A DNA stretch of 64,000 bases, taken from positions 21,692,477 through 21,756,476 of the forward strand of contig OZ026522.1 of NCBI GenBank assembly GCA_964019695.1, given 5' to 3'. The notes beneath the pieces were generated by a model that was not told where the DNA came from, made no database searches, and was given only the letters and a program-made list of their open reading frames with translations. This document shows, one piece after another, positions 12,366 to 23,990 of the stretch. How positions within the stretch are numbered: the first letter of the stretch is position 1; each line of letters opens with the position of its first letter. The translations under genes were made by a program, and so were the position numbers. The DNA comes from Loripinus fragilis (Eukaryota; Mollusca; Bivalvia; Lucinida; Lucinidae).

Positions 12366-12935
12366 AGTAAGAAAGGTGGCGAAGATCAGGACCCAGAATT
12401 ACAATACCTCCATAAAGTTAAGGTAGATTAATATTTTAACATGCTATATAAAATGCTAAATAAATTGCCTGGACCGTTGTAATATACCGAAACATGTATT
12501 GTTTTATTATTCTAATCTGTTTGAAATGTTAATTCTCGCATCCTGAAAAACCAATACTTATCTTAAATCCTTAACTTTATGGAAGCATTGTGATTCCGGG
12601 CCCAGGAATCGATACAATCAAGTACCAGGCCAGACCCAGGATACCACATACATGCGAAAGTGTCTAAACACAATTAAACATCACAAACGAAAGCCAAGAG
12701 GCCAGCCCTTACCCAGCAGGTGACCACAAGGTAGCAATGAACAGACGCGAAAGCATGACAAACACAAGACATGAATAACACAAATGACCCACAAAAGAAG
12801 TACCGCCTTGGAACGGTCAGTAAAAATATTTTCTGGAGGGTTTTTACCTGTTTCACAGCGTCAATCTCACTCTCAGTTCAGATGTGGATCAAGACACATT
12901 GATATTTGGTTTGCATGAAAGACCCCTTACTTATC
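12366..12935 (-). repeat. Dispersed repeat family A, copy 1, interrupted by a MITE
   Basis: Family A reads aagaaaggtggcgaagatca, then gga[insert]atcgatacaatcaagtacc, then cccttacccagcaggtgacc, ccgccttggaacggtcagta and tgcatgaaagaccccttac. It matches 50660-51010 and the reverse complement of 37685-38030. The MITE at 12392-12603 splits it; the other copies are uninterrupted at that point. Confidence 0.7.
12392..12603. mobile_element. MITE nested in repeat A
   Basis: The inverted ends are CCCAGAATTACAATACCTCC, then ATAAAG on the left, and CTTTATGGAAGCATTGTGAT, then TCCGGG on the right. The flanks AGGA (388-391 and 604-607 of the 12 kb block) form a likely 4-bp duplication. Uninterrupted copies of repeat A at 38010 and 50675 act as empty sites. 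Confidence 0.65.
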
Positions 12936-13317
12936 AATGCATCATCTCCTAGAACATATAAAATCAAGATATAAAAAGGAGATAAATATGTTCTATAAAG
13001 GGTATACACTGAGCAAAAGTTCTAATAGGTCACCTATGGGACTTGGTCATCCTTAATATTTGATTTTTGTAAAAAGTATGAAAGATATAACCTTGAAATC
13101 TTGCATATATAATTCTAAGGCCCTTAAACGTGTTTACCGAATTAATGATTGATATATTATTTTTTAAACTGTTAGACTTTATCGTCGAATAATTGAATAA
13201 AATGGAGATGATCAATTAGAAATTTTGTTCAGTGTATAAAGCAAAGATAAGGACACAGCAGTACGTAAAACTGAATACTGGAGCAAAATAAATCCAACAG
13301 GTAAACAACAGCCAAAG

Positions 13318-13640
13318 CATCAGGCACCTACCATCTCATCAATGGATAAGTCTTTAAGTCGGAACCGTCCTAGAGTCTGAAGTCCGACCCACCGGCGTGC
13401 AAGTAAAGAGGAAAGCAAAGTTGCTAACCATGACTGGGTTCACTAGCAAGCATGCAGTCTGATATAGCCAATCTTTTTATACTGAGAAATTGTTTTTATA
13501 AACTTCGCTGAAAAATTATTAGAGCCAACAATCTTCTTCAATTTATACACAAAGACACCATAGAACTCAGGTTCCGAAAGTCCTTGGCGCAAGAGAGATT
13601 TAAGTCCAACTTGGAATTAATTATCAAATTAAAGAACTAT
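13318..13640 (-). pseudogene. Reverse-transcriptase element relic, 3' part
   Basis: On the minus strand this matches the 23629-23990 region (for example ggaacctgagttcc, ttggacttaaatctctcttg). It corresponds to the region after the RT domain and the 3' tail of the element. No open frame remains. Confidence 0.6.
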
Positions 13641-13652
13641 CGTCGATACTCT

Positions 13653-13737
13653 AAGCTTAAAAGGGGGGTTCACAGGCTCGTCTAAGTATACACTTCTAAA
13701 AATGCCACATTGTTGGAAATCGCATGTCCCGGTTCAA
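13653..13737. mobile_element. MITE family M1, end fragment next to the Ig2 exon
   Basis: The segment contains aagcttaaaagggggg, caggctcgtctaagt and aatgccacattgttggaaat, as in copy 1 at 2334-2420. Its end lies about 20 bp from the splice acceptor at 13757. Confidence 0.65.
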
Positions 13738-13757
13738 ATATATGTATATATTTTCAG

Positions 13758-14078
13758 ACATGGTTGGCTTTGGGCTTAAAGGGAGCACAGTCCCTCTTGC
13801 CGTAAACCAGGGAGATGCTTGTGTAATTCCTCTACCTCATATAAGCAGCTTTCCTCTTCCAAGCATTACTTGGCTTGAGATTACTAGCAAAGGTTACAAG
13901 AATTTTTCCTCCCAGATGACTGATGAATCGCTACGACACATGGTCACCATCAATAAAAGTCTTGTGTTATTGGACAGGAAAATGTATGACAGCTGGCATT
14001 CGTTTCAACCAGAGGCTAGGAATGGATATACGAATGCTAGTGCAGCGAAAGGGCCTGCAGCAAATGTTTCTGTTCACG
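13758..14078 (+). CDS. sdk: Exon: Sidekick-type Ig domain 2
   Basis: The exon lies between ttttcag and G|gtaaat and is 321 bp, phase 1 at both ends, giving 107 codons for one whole Ig domain. The hallmark segment is VIPLPHISSFPLPSITWLE, which matches the VIRAPRIASFPQPQVTW region of Sidekick-2 Ig2 as I recall it. The usual Ig disulfide is absent: the single early cysteine (ACVIP) is displaced, and the F strand reads SWHSFQPEARN without cysteine. Vertebrate Sidekick Ig2 also lacks this pair, so the absence supports the assignment. Sequons NFS, NKS, NAS and NVS suggest an extracellular, glycosylated domain. The first cysteine-bearing domain (Ig1) should precede it but was not found. A MITE fragment ends only about 20 bp before this acceptor. 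Confidence 0.86.
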
Positions 14079-17000
14079 GTAAATATCTTTATTGCACCCC
14101 TGAGAAATATTATTATGTTTAGCATCAAATATACCATAATGTTCAAAGTGCAAATACATGTACATGCTGGTGCAAGAAAGTCATTGCATGTGTGTGCATA
14201 TGTACAAGAGATAATCCACTCGCTGAAGCCTGTGAATTTACTTCCCATACATGACCCATTCTTACGTAGAATTGCCAATTGATGTCGCCAGCCTTTCACG
14301 ACCTATAGAACATCAACTACACACGTTCATAAGTAATAATTGGGACTATTCGATGGAATGGTCATTTCTGGTAAGGAATAGATGTTTCCTGAATGTTCAG
14401 CAATGATTTTACAAAATATAGGACACGTATAATAGCCAATGGGGTCGGAAATTCGCATGTCGCCAGACGTTAATACCATCTTAAATGCACATTTTAATGC
14501 ACATTCGACTTGAGTATGGAAAAAATGAAACTCATAATTTTGAAGAGCTTGGTGCTGTCCTATTAAAAAGACGAAATAATAGCTTGTTTTTCATTTTTTT
14601 TGTTTCGTTCTTACATCGTCTGTTTTGTAAACAAATTTACGAGTCCAAACAATAAACCCACTTATCACATAACAAATAAATTAGATATAACTTTAATTTG
14701 TCTTTAGAAGATGTGTTTTATATCATATAAACTAATAATCGACTATTTGATCTCATGCTCTTGGTAGTAAATTACGCCAGAAGACGCTTTCATACTTAAA
14801 AACGCAAATAAGCTTTATCATTTATGAGACATTTGCTTTTGAGCTGATAATGTTTCCATTGAATAACATAGAGTAAATATAATCTTCCATAATTACAAGT
14901 GCTGTATTGATATTTGCGTTAAAGGGTAACCTTAAGCGCAAAGTTTGATTGCAAAATCCTTATCAGCAATTCTTTGTCAACATATAGATAATTTTTCTAA
15001 TTTACGAGACCTAACTTACGGGACAAGTCCAACAATATTTGGTTTACTGGACATCATTTATATGCCATTTTGCTAAGTATGCCCCATATCGTCAATTAAT
15101 ACAATCATATGTTGTTTTCCATACGTCATTGGCAGAAAATTCACGTATTTTGGAGAACGGATCGTCTTTGTAAAAATATAAACTTCGTATTTATTACACA
15201 ATAATTATATACATCTAACTTTTTGCTGACAGAGGCATTGCTGTTGCTCGCAACACTATTAGGAGATGAAAAACTTATAAATATAGAGGTGTGTCGAGTA
15301 AATTAAGCACACTGTATTCTCTCTTAAAAACAATTTGGCACGTACATTAGACACAATGTCCTGAAAATTGGAAAATAAGGCTGTCTCGCCAAATTAGGCA
15401 ATATTTTTTAATTAAAAATGTGTAACAAAATAGTCATGTGCAAAAACTTATACGTAAGTCGATTGCATTTTAAATTGAGCACATTTATATTTTGAAGCAT
15501 CGTATGGCAATAAATTAGTACATGTAAATGAAAAATTTATTGGCATTTTAATAATTTGACAGCATTATGTTCAATTCATGTATCACATTCATTTATGTAT
15601 TCTCTAGAAACGCCCAGAAGCTTTTATGAACACTGTAGCACAAACACTCATTATTAAATTCACTTAATTTATAAACGAAATATCTAATCTTTAGGGTAAC
15701 ATCTATTCCATAAGGGTCCCGTTAATTAGTATTTTATGTCCTAAATTAGAAGGCTTATGCTTAACATACATATTCTCGAATATACTTATATTAATCTGAT
15801 CAGATGTTGGAAGATTTTCACCTAATAGAAGCAAACGTTTACAAAATTATTTCCATCTTTAATCTCAAAGACGATTCTTTTGAGCACCTGAAACCTTTTT
15901 GTAAACTGATTGAATGTAAATAAAATAATTAGATTTACCCCCAAAGCGCGCGCTTAATTGGACCTATAGATTGGTATTAAATATGTGGTATCTGATTAAT
16001 TTGTGATGAAATATATATTCGTTTTCTTCGTATTTACGACATCTTCTAAGTACAGAAGGAGGAAAAGATCGTTGGACCCGTTTTAGTGTTGAACTTCAGA
16101 TAGGCATCTTCCAACCAACGATCTGGCCTTTTGACTATAAAACTGTTGTTCAAGCTCAACTCAAAAGAGCATGAAATTTATCCTGCTCATATATGCTAAC
16201 TGTCAGCAAATGTTCGCCTTATAAAACATATATAAGCGGGATAAATGCAATACCTGAATGTTTAAAAAAACTGGGAAAATCTTAATATTCCAGCCTTTTT
16301 AGTTTCTGATATCAGTTGAAATATCATGCTCATTTGAGCTGAGCATTAAAAAGTTTATAATATCGAGACCAGGACTGACATATCAGAGTTATCATGGTAT
16401 TTGGAAAGGTTGAAGGACCTTTATTGTACACAATGACGATTTAGGGGATAACTGTATTCAAAATTTTGATTTGGGGAGGTATATCGTCGGATATACTGTC
16501 GCAAATTTATGACGTTATCCAATCAGACATCGCGTTGCATTTGCAAGTGCATTAGAATTAATTTTATAGAAACAAGAACTGAGTTTATGATCAGTGGTCA
16601 AACATTTGTTATTTCCTAATTTACGAGGCACAACGATGTTATTGTTTTTTTTTATTTAAACTTTTTAATTTAGGATTGAGAACAATAACTTTATTGTACA
16701 CTCAGAAAGTAGAAATTTCAAATGTATGTGCTTTGCTATGTAAATACAACGCATATGGCCAACAGTTGCTGTTTTTTTTATTTTTGGTTGACCTTTGATG
16801 AAATGGCAGTAACTTCAGCGCACTATTAATGTGTCATATAAAAATACATTACAACTGACGTTGGCACGTGTTTGTATGCAAAAAAGAAACAGTCTATGTT
16901 TGATTGCATGTAAAAACCCTTCTACATTATTACCACGTTTAGTGCAGGATTAAATCAATCTGAAATGAGAGTATAATTTATAGGACTTTCTATTCTAATG

Positions 17001-17419
17001 TACGAGTCTTTTTTTCGTTTGCAAAGTAGAAACATTCCTTGATTTTTAAGATAAAATTTGCTTTAGTTATGTTTTCTATAACCACAAGGCAAGTGTTTAG
17101 TGTGTCTTTTGTGCTTTGTTCCCGTGTATGTGTTAAGTTAGACTAATGTTAAAAAATTGTTCTGAAAAAAGTTTCTTAAAATAATTGTTATTTTTATTAT
17201 TCCTATTTTCTGAGTAAATTTGCAGGTATACTTGCAAAACTTATTGTTTAAACATAATGTTTAATGTCAGGGCAAATACAGGCCACCAAGTTTTTTATTT
17301 ATACAGTCTATTGCTAAGTTTTCTTTGTGTCTTAGGTAATGGCACTCATCTTTAAAATTCACCCATTTTTCGCATGTACCACCAACCATTCGGATACATA
17401 AATACCAAATTTTCTGTTA
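14079..17419. other. Intron sequence without recognised features
   Basis: AT-rich and mostly unique-looking. The frames at 13967-14299 (-) are shadows of the Ig2 exon. A short dyad (agatcgttgg/ccaacgatct, 16065-16125) is the only clear structure. Confidence 0.5.
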
Positions 17420-18410
17420 GAGCCTGTCTCACACAGAACACGGTTGGGTACACGGTTCCAATACGGCATACTCGGTTATACACGGGTTGACTGGTACGAG
17501 TATTGAGCTCCAACCGTGCCTGGGATTGAGTTGGTACGATTTACACTCGAATGTAGCACGAGTATGTACGAACAAAGCACAGATATACTCTATCAGGCAA
17601 GGTTTGTCGCGGTGTTCAAAACGATTTTCATACGATTGTTGTATGGTTCCAAGCACGCTCTAGTACGGTCTGTTACGGCTAGTACGATTAAACACGACTT
17701 TTATCCGATTAACTGGATATTTACAGGGTTTAAATACGGTCCCACTCCAAACGATTTATATACGATATTGATACGGTTGAGCTCACCCGTGGAGTGGACT
17801 TCATATGCGGTTGTATATACGGTCTCGTACGGTCTCAAGCGGTCTCTCACGGTCATAGACTGGTTCTCTCCCTTTAATAGCTTGTCAACATATTAAAACA
17901 GGTAAATGCCAGCCGCCATTGCGCCTACGTATAGCAGACACACTGATGTCATGAGTGACGTGGTATTGGAAAATACCCTTGACATAAAGAGCATTTTTTA
18001 AACAAGCCGTTTTATTATGTTTATTTTGTCCTGGGAGTTTATATATTTTTTCTTTTACTTGATTATCAAATTATAGTAACTGAAAAAATCTGAAGTTTGT
18101 TTTGAAAAATCTTTTCTGGAGCATGCGCAGTCGCATGAGTAGGATTCTCTAATTAAATACACGTTACCTGACCCTACATGGGTAGATCTAGGGGAGGGAA
18201 CCAGAATATCACGGTCATGTACGATCGCTAATATGATTATACACGGCACCCGTGTCAGTTTTTTAAAAGTTTTAAAAATCATACACGGCTTTCGCGGATA
18301 CACTCGAATGGCTTGAGTGTAACTCGGATAAGGCTATGGTTGGTTCGGCTGTATGTACGGTTTACACGGATGGCCAACCGTATAAGCCGTGTGTTCAATG
18401 TGAGACAGGC
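17420..18410. mobile_element. TTA-flanked DNA transposon, non-autonomous
   Basis: The ends are GAGCCTGTCTCACA and TGTGAGACAGGC, bordered by TTA at 17417-17419 and 18411-18413. The 3-bp TTA duplication fits PIF/Harbinger-type insertion. The outer 400 bp on each side are crowded with ACGG/TACGAT-type tetramers in both orientations. The 126-codon frame at 17516-17896 is a by-product of this repetitive sequence; no transposase motif is seen. Confidence 0.65.
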
Positions 18411-18594
18411 TTAAGTTAAACATTTTCTCTTTTAGAATAGAATCAGACAGGCTCACTATTAATTGATGGTGTCGACTGTTTTAGCAAAGGTTGAAGTTGA
18501 AAAATCGAAATTTCAAAAGTCGATTTCGTAATTCTACGTAAGAATTGGTCACATACGTGCAAACAATACTTTACAATAAGCTACACTTATAACT

Positions 18595-18799
18595 GAGCGG
18601 TGACATGTGGTTTCCAACAATGTGGCATATTGACAAGTCTAGATTCAGACGAGCCTGTGCAGCCTCCTTTTAGCTTAGAAGCTCCAAATAATGATTGGTC
18701 AGTAGCTTAACACTCGTAGAATAATCAAGCGCAGGCTGATCTGAGGCATTGCTGGTCGCACATACCACGTTGTTGGAAATCTCATGTCGCGGCTCAAAT
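18595..18799. mobile_element. MITE family M1, copy 3
   Basis: Both ends are inverted: a left end tgacatgtggtttccaacaa and a right end ttgttggaaatctcatgtcg plus cggctc. The interior contains gcctgtgcagcctcctttta and agcgcaggctgatctgaggc, orientation reversed relative to copy 1. Confidence 0.7.
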
Positions 18800-19327
18800 C
18801 CTCTCTTTTCTGATGGCCTTTCTTATGAGTGGTGGTACATGTAAGACAAGTATGGGATGGCACATGTTGTGTATTTTTTTTATAAGTAACAGGATGTAAT
18901 TCCTAAATGAAGATGCATTTCTGCTTAAAAGATTGTTTTATCACAAAAAATATTGCAGGTCCTGACAAAATGCCGCCTTACTAGTTTCATTTTTATGTTC
19001 GTAGAATCGGGTTGTATCTCTACAAATATAGATTTTACGGTACCATAAGTATATATATTATGGAAGGCCTAACTGATGTAACTTTTACATTATTAGCGCT
19101 TAGTTTGGTAAAGCTATATAGCTTTGAATAGGGCATAGTAAAGGACTCTGGTCGAAATACAGGTCATTTTAACCACGCAGCCAGCAGGAAATTAGACGCT
19201 GTTACGTTTCATTCGCTATGGTGATATTAGCATTTGACAAGCCGATTTTTCTTTTGCACCATCAAAATTAATTATTCAATCGTAGACAAGTGCAGCAAAC
19301 CCATAAGCATGTTGTTTGCTCTTCTAT

Positions 19328-19525
19328 TTTTTGTTTGATTTGATTCTTTACGTCCCATCAACAATCTTTCAGTTAAACAGGGACGGGTCTTCTTGGGTTG
19401 AACCAGTACTAAGCTAGGATAATGTGTCTTGCTCAAGGGCCACAACGCAGTGACGCCGGTGAGGCTCGAACCCGCGGCCCCTCGGTCTCGAGTCAAGCAC
19501 TCTACCACTTAGCCACTGCGCCCCC
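19328..19525 (-). mobile_element. SINE-1, tRNA-derived, inserted in the mariner-type element
   Basis: Read on the minus strand: head GGGGGCGCAGTGGCTAAGTG with A-box-like and B-box-like (GGGTTCGAGCC) promoter motifs, a body with CTAGCTTAGTACTGGTTCAA, and tail TTGTTGATGGGACGTAAAGA then tcaaatcaaac. The target duplication GTTTGCTCTTCTAT is perfect (19314-19327 and 19526-19539). Confidence 0.88.
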
Positions 19526-19828
19526 GTTTGCTCTTCTATAACAAATTTAAAAAAACACCTATCAACATAGCAAAATAATCACAGTCAAGTGCTAGTTATT
19601 GTATCTATTATATTACGATTATGGACACATTTTAAAATGTCTTCTGGTTTTGCATAGCACATGGTATACTCAATCATTCGTCAGCAGTTATAATGATGTA
19701 TTGATTAAAACGTGTACCTGGCAACTTCCGGTACTGTCACACCCCTGCTATAAAAAGTGGATGGAATAAATCAACTCTGCTGGTAAAATCAATAGCAATC
19801 GGGTCTGCATAATTTTCTTATTGCAGTG

Positions 19829-20117
19829 ATTCTAACACCTGCAAAGAGGCACAAAAACAGTTTTAGTGTGTTTTCTAAATATAGTAACTCTCCATGACGT
19901 CATTTACGTACAAAATGGGGATTTTAGCACCCTCTAGGCTATTTATTTTGCAGTTCATTCTAATAAAACAAAGCATTTTGAAATGAACTGCAAAATAAAT
20001 AGCTTAAAGGGTGCTAAAATCCCTCATTTTGTACATAAATGACGTCATGGAGAGTTACTGTATTTATCACTAAATATCACTAAAACTGTTTTTGTGCCTC
20101 TTTGCAGGTGTTAGAAA
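19829..20117. repeat. Long fold-back inside the mariner-type element
   Basis: Arms of about 130 bp are inverted copies: taacacctgcaaagaggcac, atgacgtcatttacgtacaa and tttattttgcagttcattc on the left, each mirrored on the right. The junction is around 19965-19978. The copy at 54.6 kb retains only one arm. Confidence 0.8.
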
Positions 20118-20699
20118 GTATTAACTTTGTTTTAAGATGAAAATTTCTATAACACTTCTATCTACCATATAAACAAGAAAAATAATGATAGTACGTAACA
20201 GCTAACATATTAAGCCACATTCAATAGCCCGTATCCAACTTCCACTTGTGTCAGCTTTTTACAATTAAACTTTATATGCCTACTGTACAATTTGCCTTCA
20301 ATATCCAATAATTGCTGCGTATATGCTACAATTGTCATATAATATTGTAGCACTTTGTGTCCTTTATCTGCAGCCAAATTTTCAGAAGCTGTGTATGACT
20401 ATGGACCCATTTTCATGCAATTGTTACTTACGTTCTGTCAGAGACGTAGTCCATAAATGTCATATTTCTACTATATGTTCAGTGTCCGATATATAGGTAT
20501 GTCTTTGCCTCTTAGAAGACATTAAAGTTATGTATTTTTAAGTAATTTAAGGTTGTATGTTTAGATTAAAGCCTAATCTTTCCAAATATATACATGATGT
20601 ATGCATTTACTTTCGCTGTTTCATTAAATCTGCCACTCTACGAACAAAAAACACAACGTCCCTCGTATTGGGAAAGTATTCTAGTGAATGATCAAATTA

Positions 20700-20965
20700 T
20701 ATATCACTGAAGAACAGAAGGCAAAGATCAGGACACCGAATGGGAACGTTACAAAACCACAAGAAAACGTCTCATACAAGAAAGCCAAGAGCTCAGCCCT
20801 TTCCCAACAGTTGAACACAAGGATGCAATAGACAGGCATCACAATATAGCAATGACAAACATAAATAACAAAACAGATCCACAAAATAAACATAGTCTTG
20901 GAACGGCCAGTGTAAAAAATTACTGGAGGGCAAAACTTAGTTTCATGGTACCAGCCCTACCCTTA
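20700..20965 (-). repeat. Dispersed repeat family A, copy 2
   Basis: The segment matches the other A copies: aaggcaaagatcaggac, agctcagccctttcccaaca, acaaaacagatccacaaa and cttggaacggccagt. It begins about 35 bp after the mariner-type element. Confidence 0.65.
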
Positions 20966-21504
20966 ATTCAGAGTCATATTTGCGCTCTCTATTACACCAC
21001 TCAAATATCCTTTGTCTCTTTATTTTACATTTGTGTAAGGTGGTGGTAGTAGTTTTATGCCCTATAATAGCATTTTTTTGCAAACTTGATTATAGCGCTT
21101 GAAATATCAGATATAAACTTGGGATCTTCGTTCAGTCTCATTCACCTTCCTGTTAAGAATATAGTTTCATTATCTTGATTTTGCACTTTCGGTAGTAGGA
21201 AAATCCACCGTATAAATTTTCATCATGTTCATAAGACCATCTTGTTTTTACAGTTTGGTTAGGTATGGAAAGTCAGTCAAAGTTATTCCCCTGTTAATAC
21301 TACCATGCAACTACCAGCTTAGCAAAAGCATAGTTCATGAGATCAAATTTGGTGATATAGATGTCATGTAAATATAAATAATTTGCCATAAAGTGACAGG
21401 TATTTTAATACTGGTAGGCAGATTGAGATGTTTAAAAGAGGAAAGCCAATGGGCATGATACTTTTTTGTGTATTTTTCAAAATAGGTTTCCTTAAATTCA
21501 GTAA

Positions 21505-21570
21505 CATATGGTGTTGGTACACATTGGAATTGCCTCATAGAGGCAATTCCAATGGGCACCTACAACATAT
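21505..21570. repeat. Hairpin
   Basis: A perfect core (cattggaattgcctc, 3-base loop, gaggcaattccaatg, 21522-21554) is extended imperfectly on both sides by catatg and ggtgcc-like pairs. Confidence 0.7.
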
Positions 21571-21982
21571 GTCCATTCAATAAATGAGTGTTTTCACCAT
21601 AAAACAGGATTTTCACAAACTTCTCAACTACTTTTTATGTTTCAGTGTAATGAGCATGTAGAAATTAACAAGTTTTTGTGTAGTTTGGCATGCACCTGGA
21701 CGACAATAATAGATAGCCAATTTTATATTATTGAAAGCTTATCTTTAGATGTTTCATTAGAATGAAATGCTAACCTGGTGGTTGCCTGGTTGTAAGATTG
21801 TAAATTATGATCTTACTTTTACAGCTGCGTCAGTTGGTTAAAATCATAGTCGCCATGCTGACAAGTTGTTATTCGTTGTTGGTACATCTTCCTTTTACAG
21901 GTTATTCAGATCATAGAATTGATGGAAATCTCATATTATTTATTATGATAAAAAATATATTAAAAAGATTTTGATTTTACAG

Positions 21983-22094
21983 CCTCGTTGAGTCATGGTG
22001 GAGACATCCCCGTCATAGTTATTCCCCCTGATGATACGACTGTTATTCAAAATAAGGATGCAATAGCGGCGTTTGATTGTATTGTAAATGGGAG
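21983..22094 (+). CDS. sdk: Exon: Sidekick-type Ig domain 3, first half
   Basis: The exon lies between tgattttacag and GGGAG|gtgaga and is 112 bp, phase 1 in and phase 2 out. It is below 40 codons and has no ATG, so simple ORF calling misses it. The key segment IPVIVIPPDDTTVIQNKDA aligns with the IAPTIIIPPKNTSVVAG start of Sidekick Ig3. The first Ig cysteine is in AAFDCIVNG. The trailing AG joins the first base of the next exon to make serine (AGC), so the frame continues exactly into the exon at 33363. The intron that follows is 11.3 kb, the longest in the gene, and holds most of the transposon relics of the window's middle. Confidence 0.85.
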
Positions 22095-22159
22095 GTGAGA
22101 CCCTTTAAATTTCGCTTCTTGAACATATTATGAGCACAGTCATGCAAATTTTACATGGC

Positions 22160-22640
22160 AATTATGATCAGATAAAGACTCACTCACTCAACTATGTGAG
22201 AAAAAAGTGAGTTTGATCAGGAAATACCACAATCACAAACTGCAGACAAACCCATGGAATCGTGAGGAATAGCCACACAACAGTCATGAGACAATAGGAA
22301 GACAAACAAAGCAAAGCAACCAGGCCTTGAGGTTATAAAACTTGAGTACATTCTCAGACTCAAAATAAAGCATAATGATTGGCTGCTTGCGGACACGTGT
22401 CCGCAATCAACCAATCATTGCGCTTTATTTTGAGTCTGAGAATGTACTCAAGCTTTATAACCTTGAGGCCAGCTCTCTATTTCCCACCGAGATGATTGTA
22501 AAACTAGATTGAACACAAGAGTAGTAACGCACAACAAAACATAGAACAATGACAGAATCTCACAATGGGAGCAGAAACATCAAGGAATCAATAACAACAG
22601 AACCACCGCCTTAGAACAGACAGCAGCCAAAGCCATTTGG
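22160..22640 (-). repeat. Dispersed repeat family B, interrupted by MITE F
   Basis: The segment matches 40490-40800 in the same orientation: gatcaggaaataccacaatc, cacaaac(t/c)gcagacaa, gcaaagcaacca and agaaccaccgccttagaac. The MITE at 22324-22469 interrupts it at the caaccag/ctctct site, which is intact in the 40.6 kb copy. Confidence 0.75.
22324..22469. mobile_element. MITE family F, copy 1
   Basis: A near-complete palindrome: the left end gccttgaggttataaaactt mirrors the right end aagctttataaccttgaggc, and the centre is gcttgcggacacgtgtccgc. It is flanked by CAG on both sides (22321-22323, 22470-22472). A second copy lies at 51357-51505 between CTG triplets. Confidence 0.8.
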
Positions 22641-22689
22641 GGCTTAAATGCATTTTACTGGTACCAATATAAAGTCATCTGTTTCACAG

Positions 22690-23990
22690 CTTGGTGTGCA
22701 TTGATATTATATTGATACTCTTAAACGTGAGCTTATTGACACCAATGCCTACAAGTTGCAGGCTTCTTTGAGTGAGAAGGTGGTTGTCGATGGGCGAATT
22801 GTCATACAGCCCTACATTTTTGTGTCAAAAGCTAATGAAAACCAAGACAAAGTACCTACGCTGTACTGGTTACCTAAACCCTACAAAGCAAGATGCATTG
22901 CTAATTCTAGTTCTTGTACGACAACAGAACTTTCTAAAATGTTAACATCATGTCTTACAGCTGTTAAAAAGATGATATTATGTACTGTGAAATGGTATAT
23001 GAAAGATAAGGTAAGAGTCTATTTTGGTCTATTAAAATTCAGGTAAAGCTTAGACAAGTAGTTGGGATTCCTATGGGCACCAATTATGCTCCCAGGGTTG
23101 TTGATTTATCTTGTTTTGTTATAATAGAGACTTTATGATGTCTCTTTCTGATGATAAGCACGCTAATATTATTGACGCTTTAAACACTACATCCAGGTAT
23201 TTGGATGATATTTTAAACATTTATAATGTTAATTTTGACAATATGGTAAGTCAAATATACCCCTCAGAGCTCCAACTTAATAAAGCTAATACATCTGATA
23301 CTTAAACCGCGCTTTTAGACTTGCATTTGTCCATTTCTAATGATATTGTTTCTACCAAATTTCATGATACCCAAGACAATTTTGATATTAAAATTGTCAA
23401 TTTCCCACTTTTAGATGGTGATGTTCCTCGCTCTACATCCTATGGAGTCTATATCTCTCAACACATTTGTTTTGCTAGAGCATCTAGCCATGTTGCTGAC
23501 TTCAACACTCGCAATACATTGTTAACTCAGAAACTTCTTAAACAAGGCTATTTGTATCGAAAACTTCACAAAACCTTTTCTAAATTTTATCGACGATACT
23601 ATGATTTGATATCTAAATTCTAAGTTAGACTTAGATCTCTCTTGCACCAAAGACTCGGAACCTGAGTTCCATGATGACTTGTTGTATAAGTTGAAGACGG
23701 TTGTTGGCTCTAAAAAAATTTCAGCGCAGTTTATTAAAATAGTTTCCCATTATAAAAAGGATTGGCTATAACATTAATGTATTGCAACAGGCTGCATGCT
23801 TGGTGGTCAACCCATTCACGGTTTGCAACTTTACTTTCACCTTTAATTGCATGCCAGTGGGTGGACTTCAGACTTTATGACGGTTCTAAATTAATGACTT
23901 ATCTATTAATGAGATGGTAGGGGACTAATGATTTGGCTGTTGTCAGGCCCTCCAGGATTTGCCTGTTGGATTAATTATTGCTCCAGCATT
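22690..23990 (+). pseudogene. Penelope-like reverse transcriptase relic
   Basis: Broken frames read along the + strand: PTLYWLPKPYKARCIANSSS with TTELSKMLTSCLT (22756-23046), VVGIPMGTNYAP (about 23060-23095), SRYLDDILN with the YLDD catalytic box (23111-23305), and a C-terminal part DGDVPRSTSYGVYISQHICF to KFYRRYYDL (23321-23623). Frameshifts and stops separate them. The LPK-K-RFI and YLDD motifs fit Penelope-like elements, although another RT class is possible. Shorter relics of the same family lie at 13318, 33640, 35110 and 40830. Confidence 0.75.

Larger units (their letters stand above)
18981..20665. mobile_element. Mariner-type non-autonomous element, copy 1 (contains a SINE)
   Basis: The right end CCCTCG|TA and left end TA|CTAGTTTCATTTTTATG match the ends of the copy at 54012-55356, which has clean TA|CGAGGG termini. 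Homology in opposite orientation runs along almost the whole length. The interior includes a 270-bp fold-back (listed). It has no transposase ORF. TA flanks and CGAGGG ends suggest Tc1/mariner mobilisation. Confidence 0.75.

Noticed and set aside
1..13757. Ig1 or signal peptide exon of the Sidekick-like gene
   Set aside because: I looked for a cysteine-tryptophan-YxC pattern with flanking splice sites on the + strand and saw none; this was by eye, so a short exon could be missed.
13923..14299. Alternative frames on both strands over the Ig2 exon
   Set aside because: They overlap an exon supported by family match and splice phase, and show no domain themselves.
17516..17896. 126-codon + strand frame
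   Set aside because: It lies within the TTA-flanked element and is generated by ACGG/TACGAT repeats; no domain or splice context.
19440..19525. tRNA gene on the minus strand
   Set aside because: The A and B box motifs belong to a SINE head followed by a shared SINE body and tail, with target duplications. The same applies at 59.9, 60.4 and 61.3 kb.
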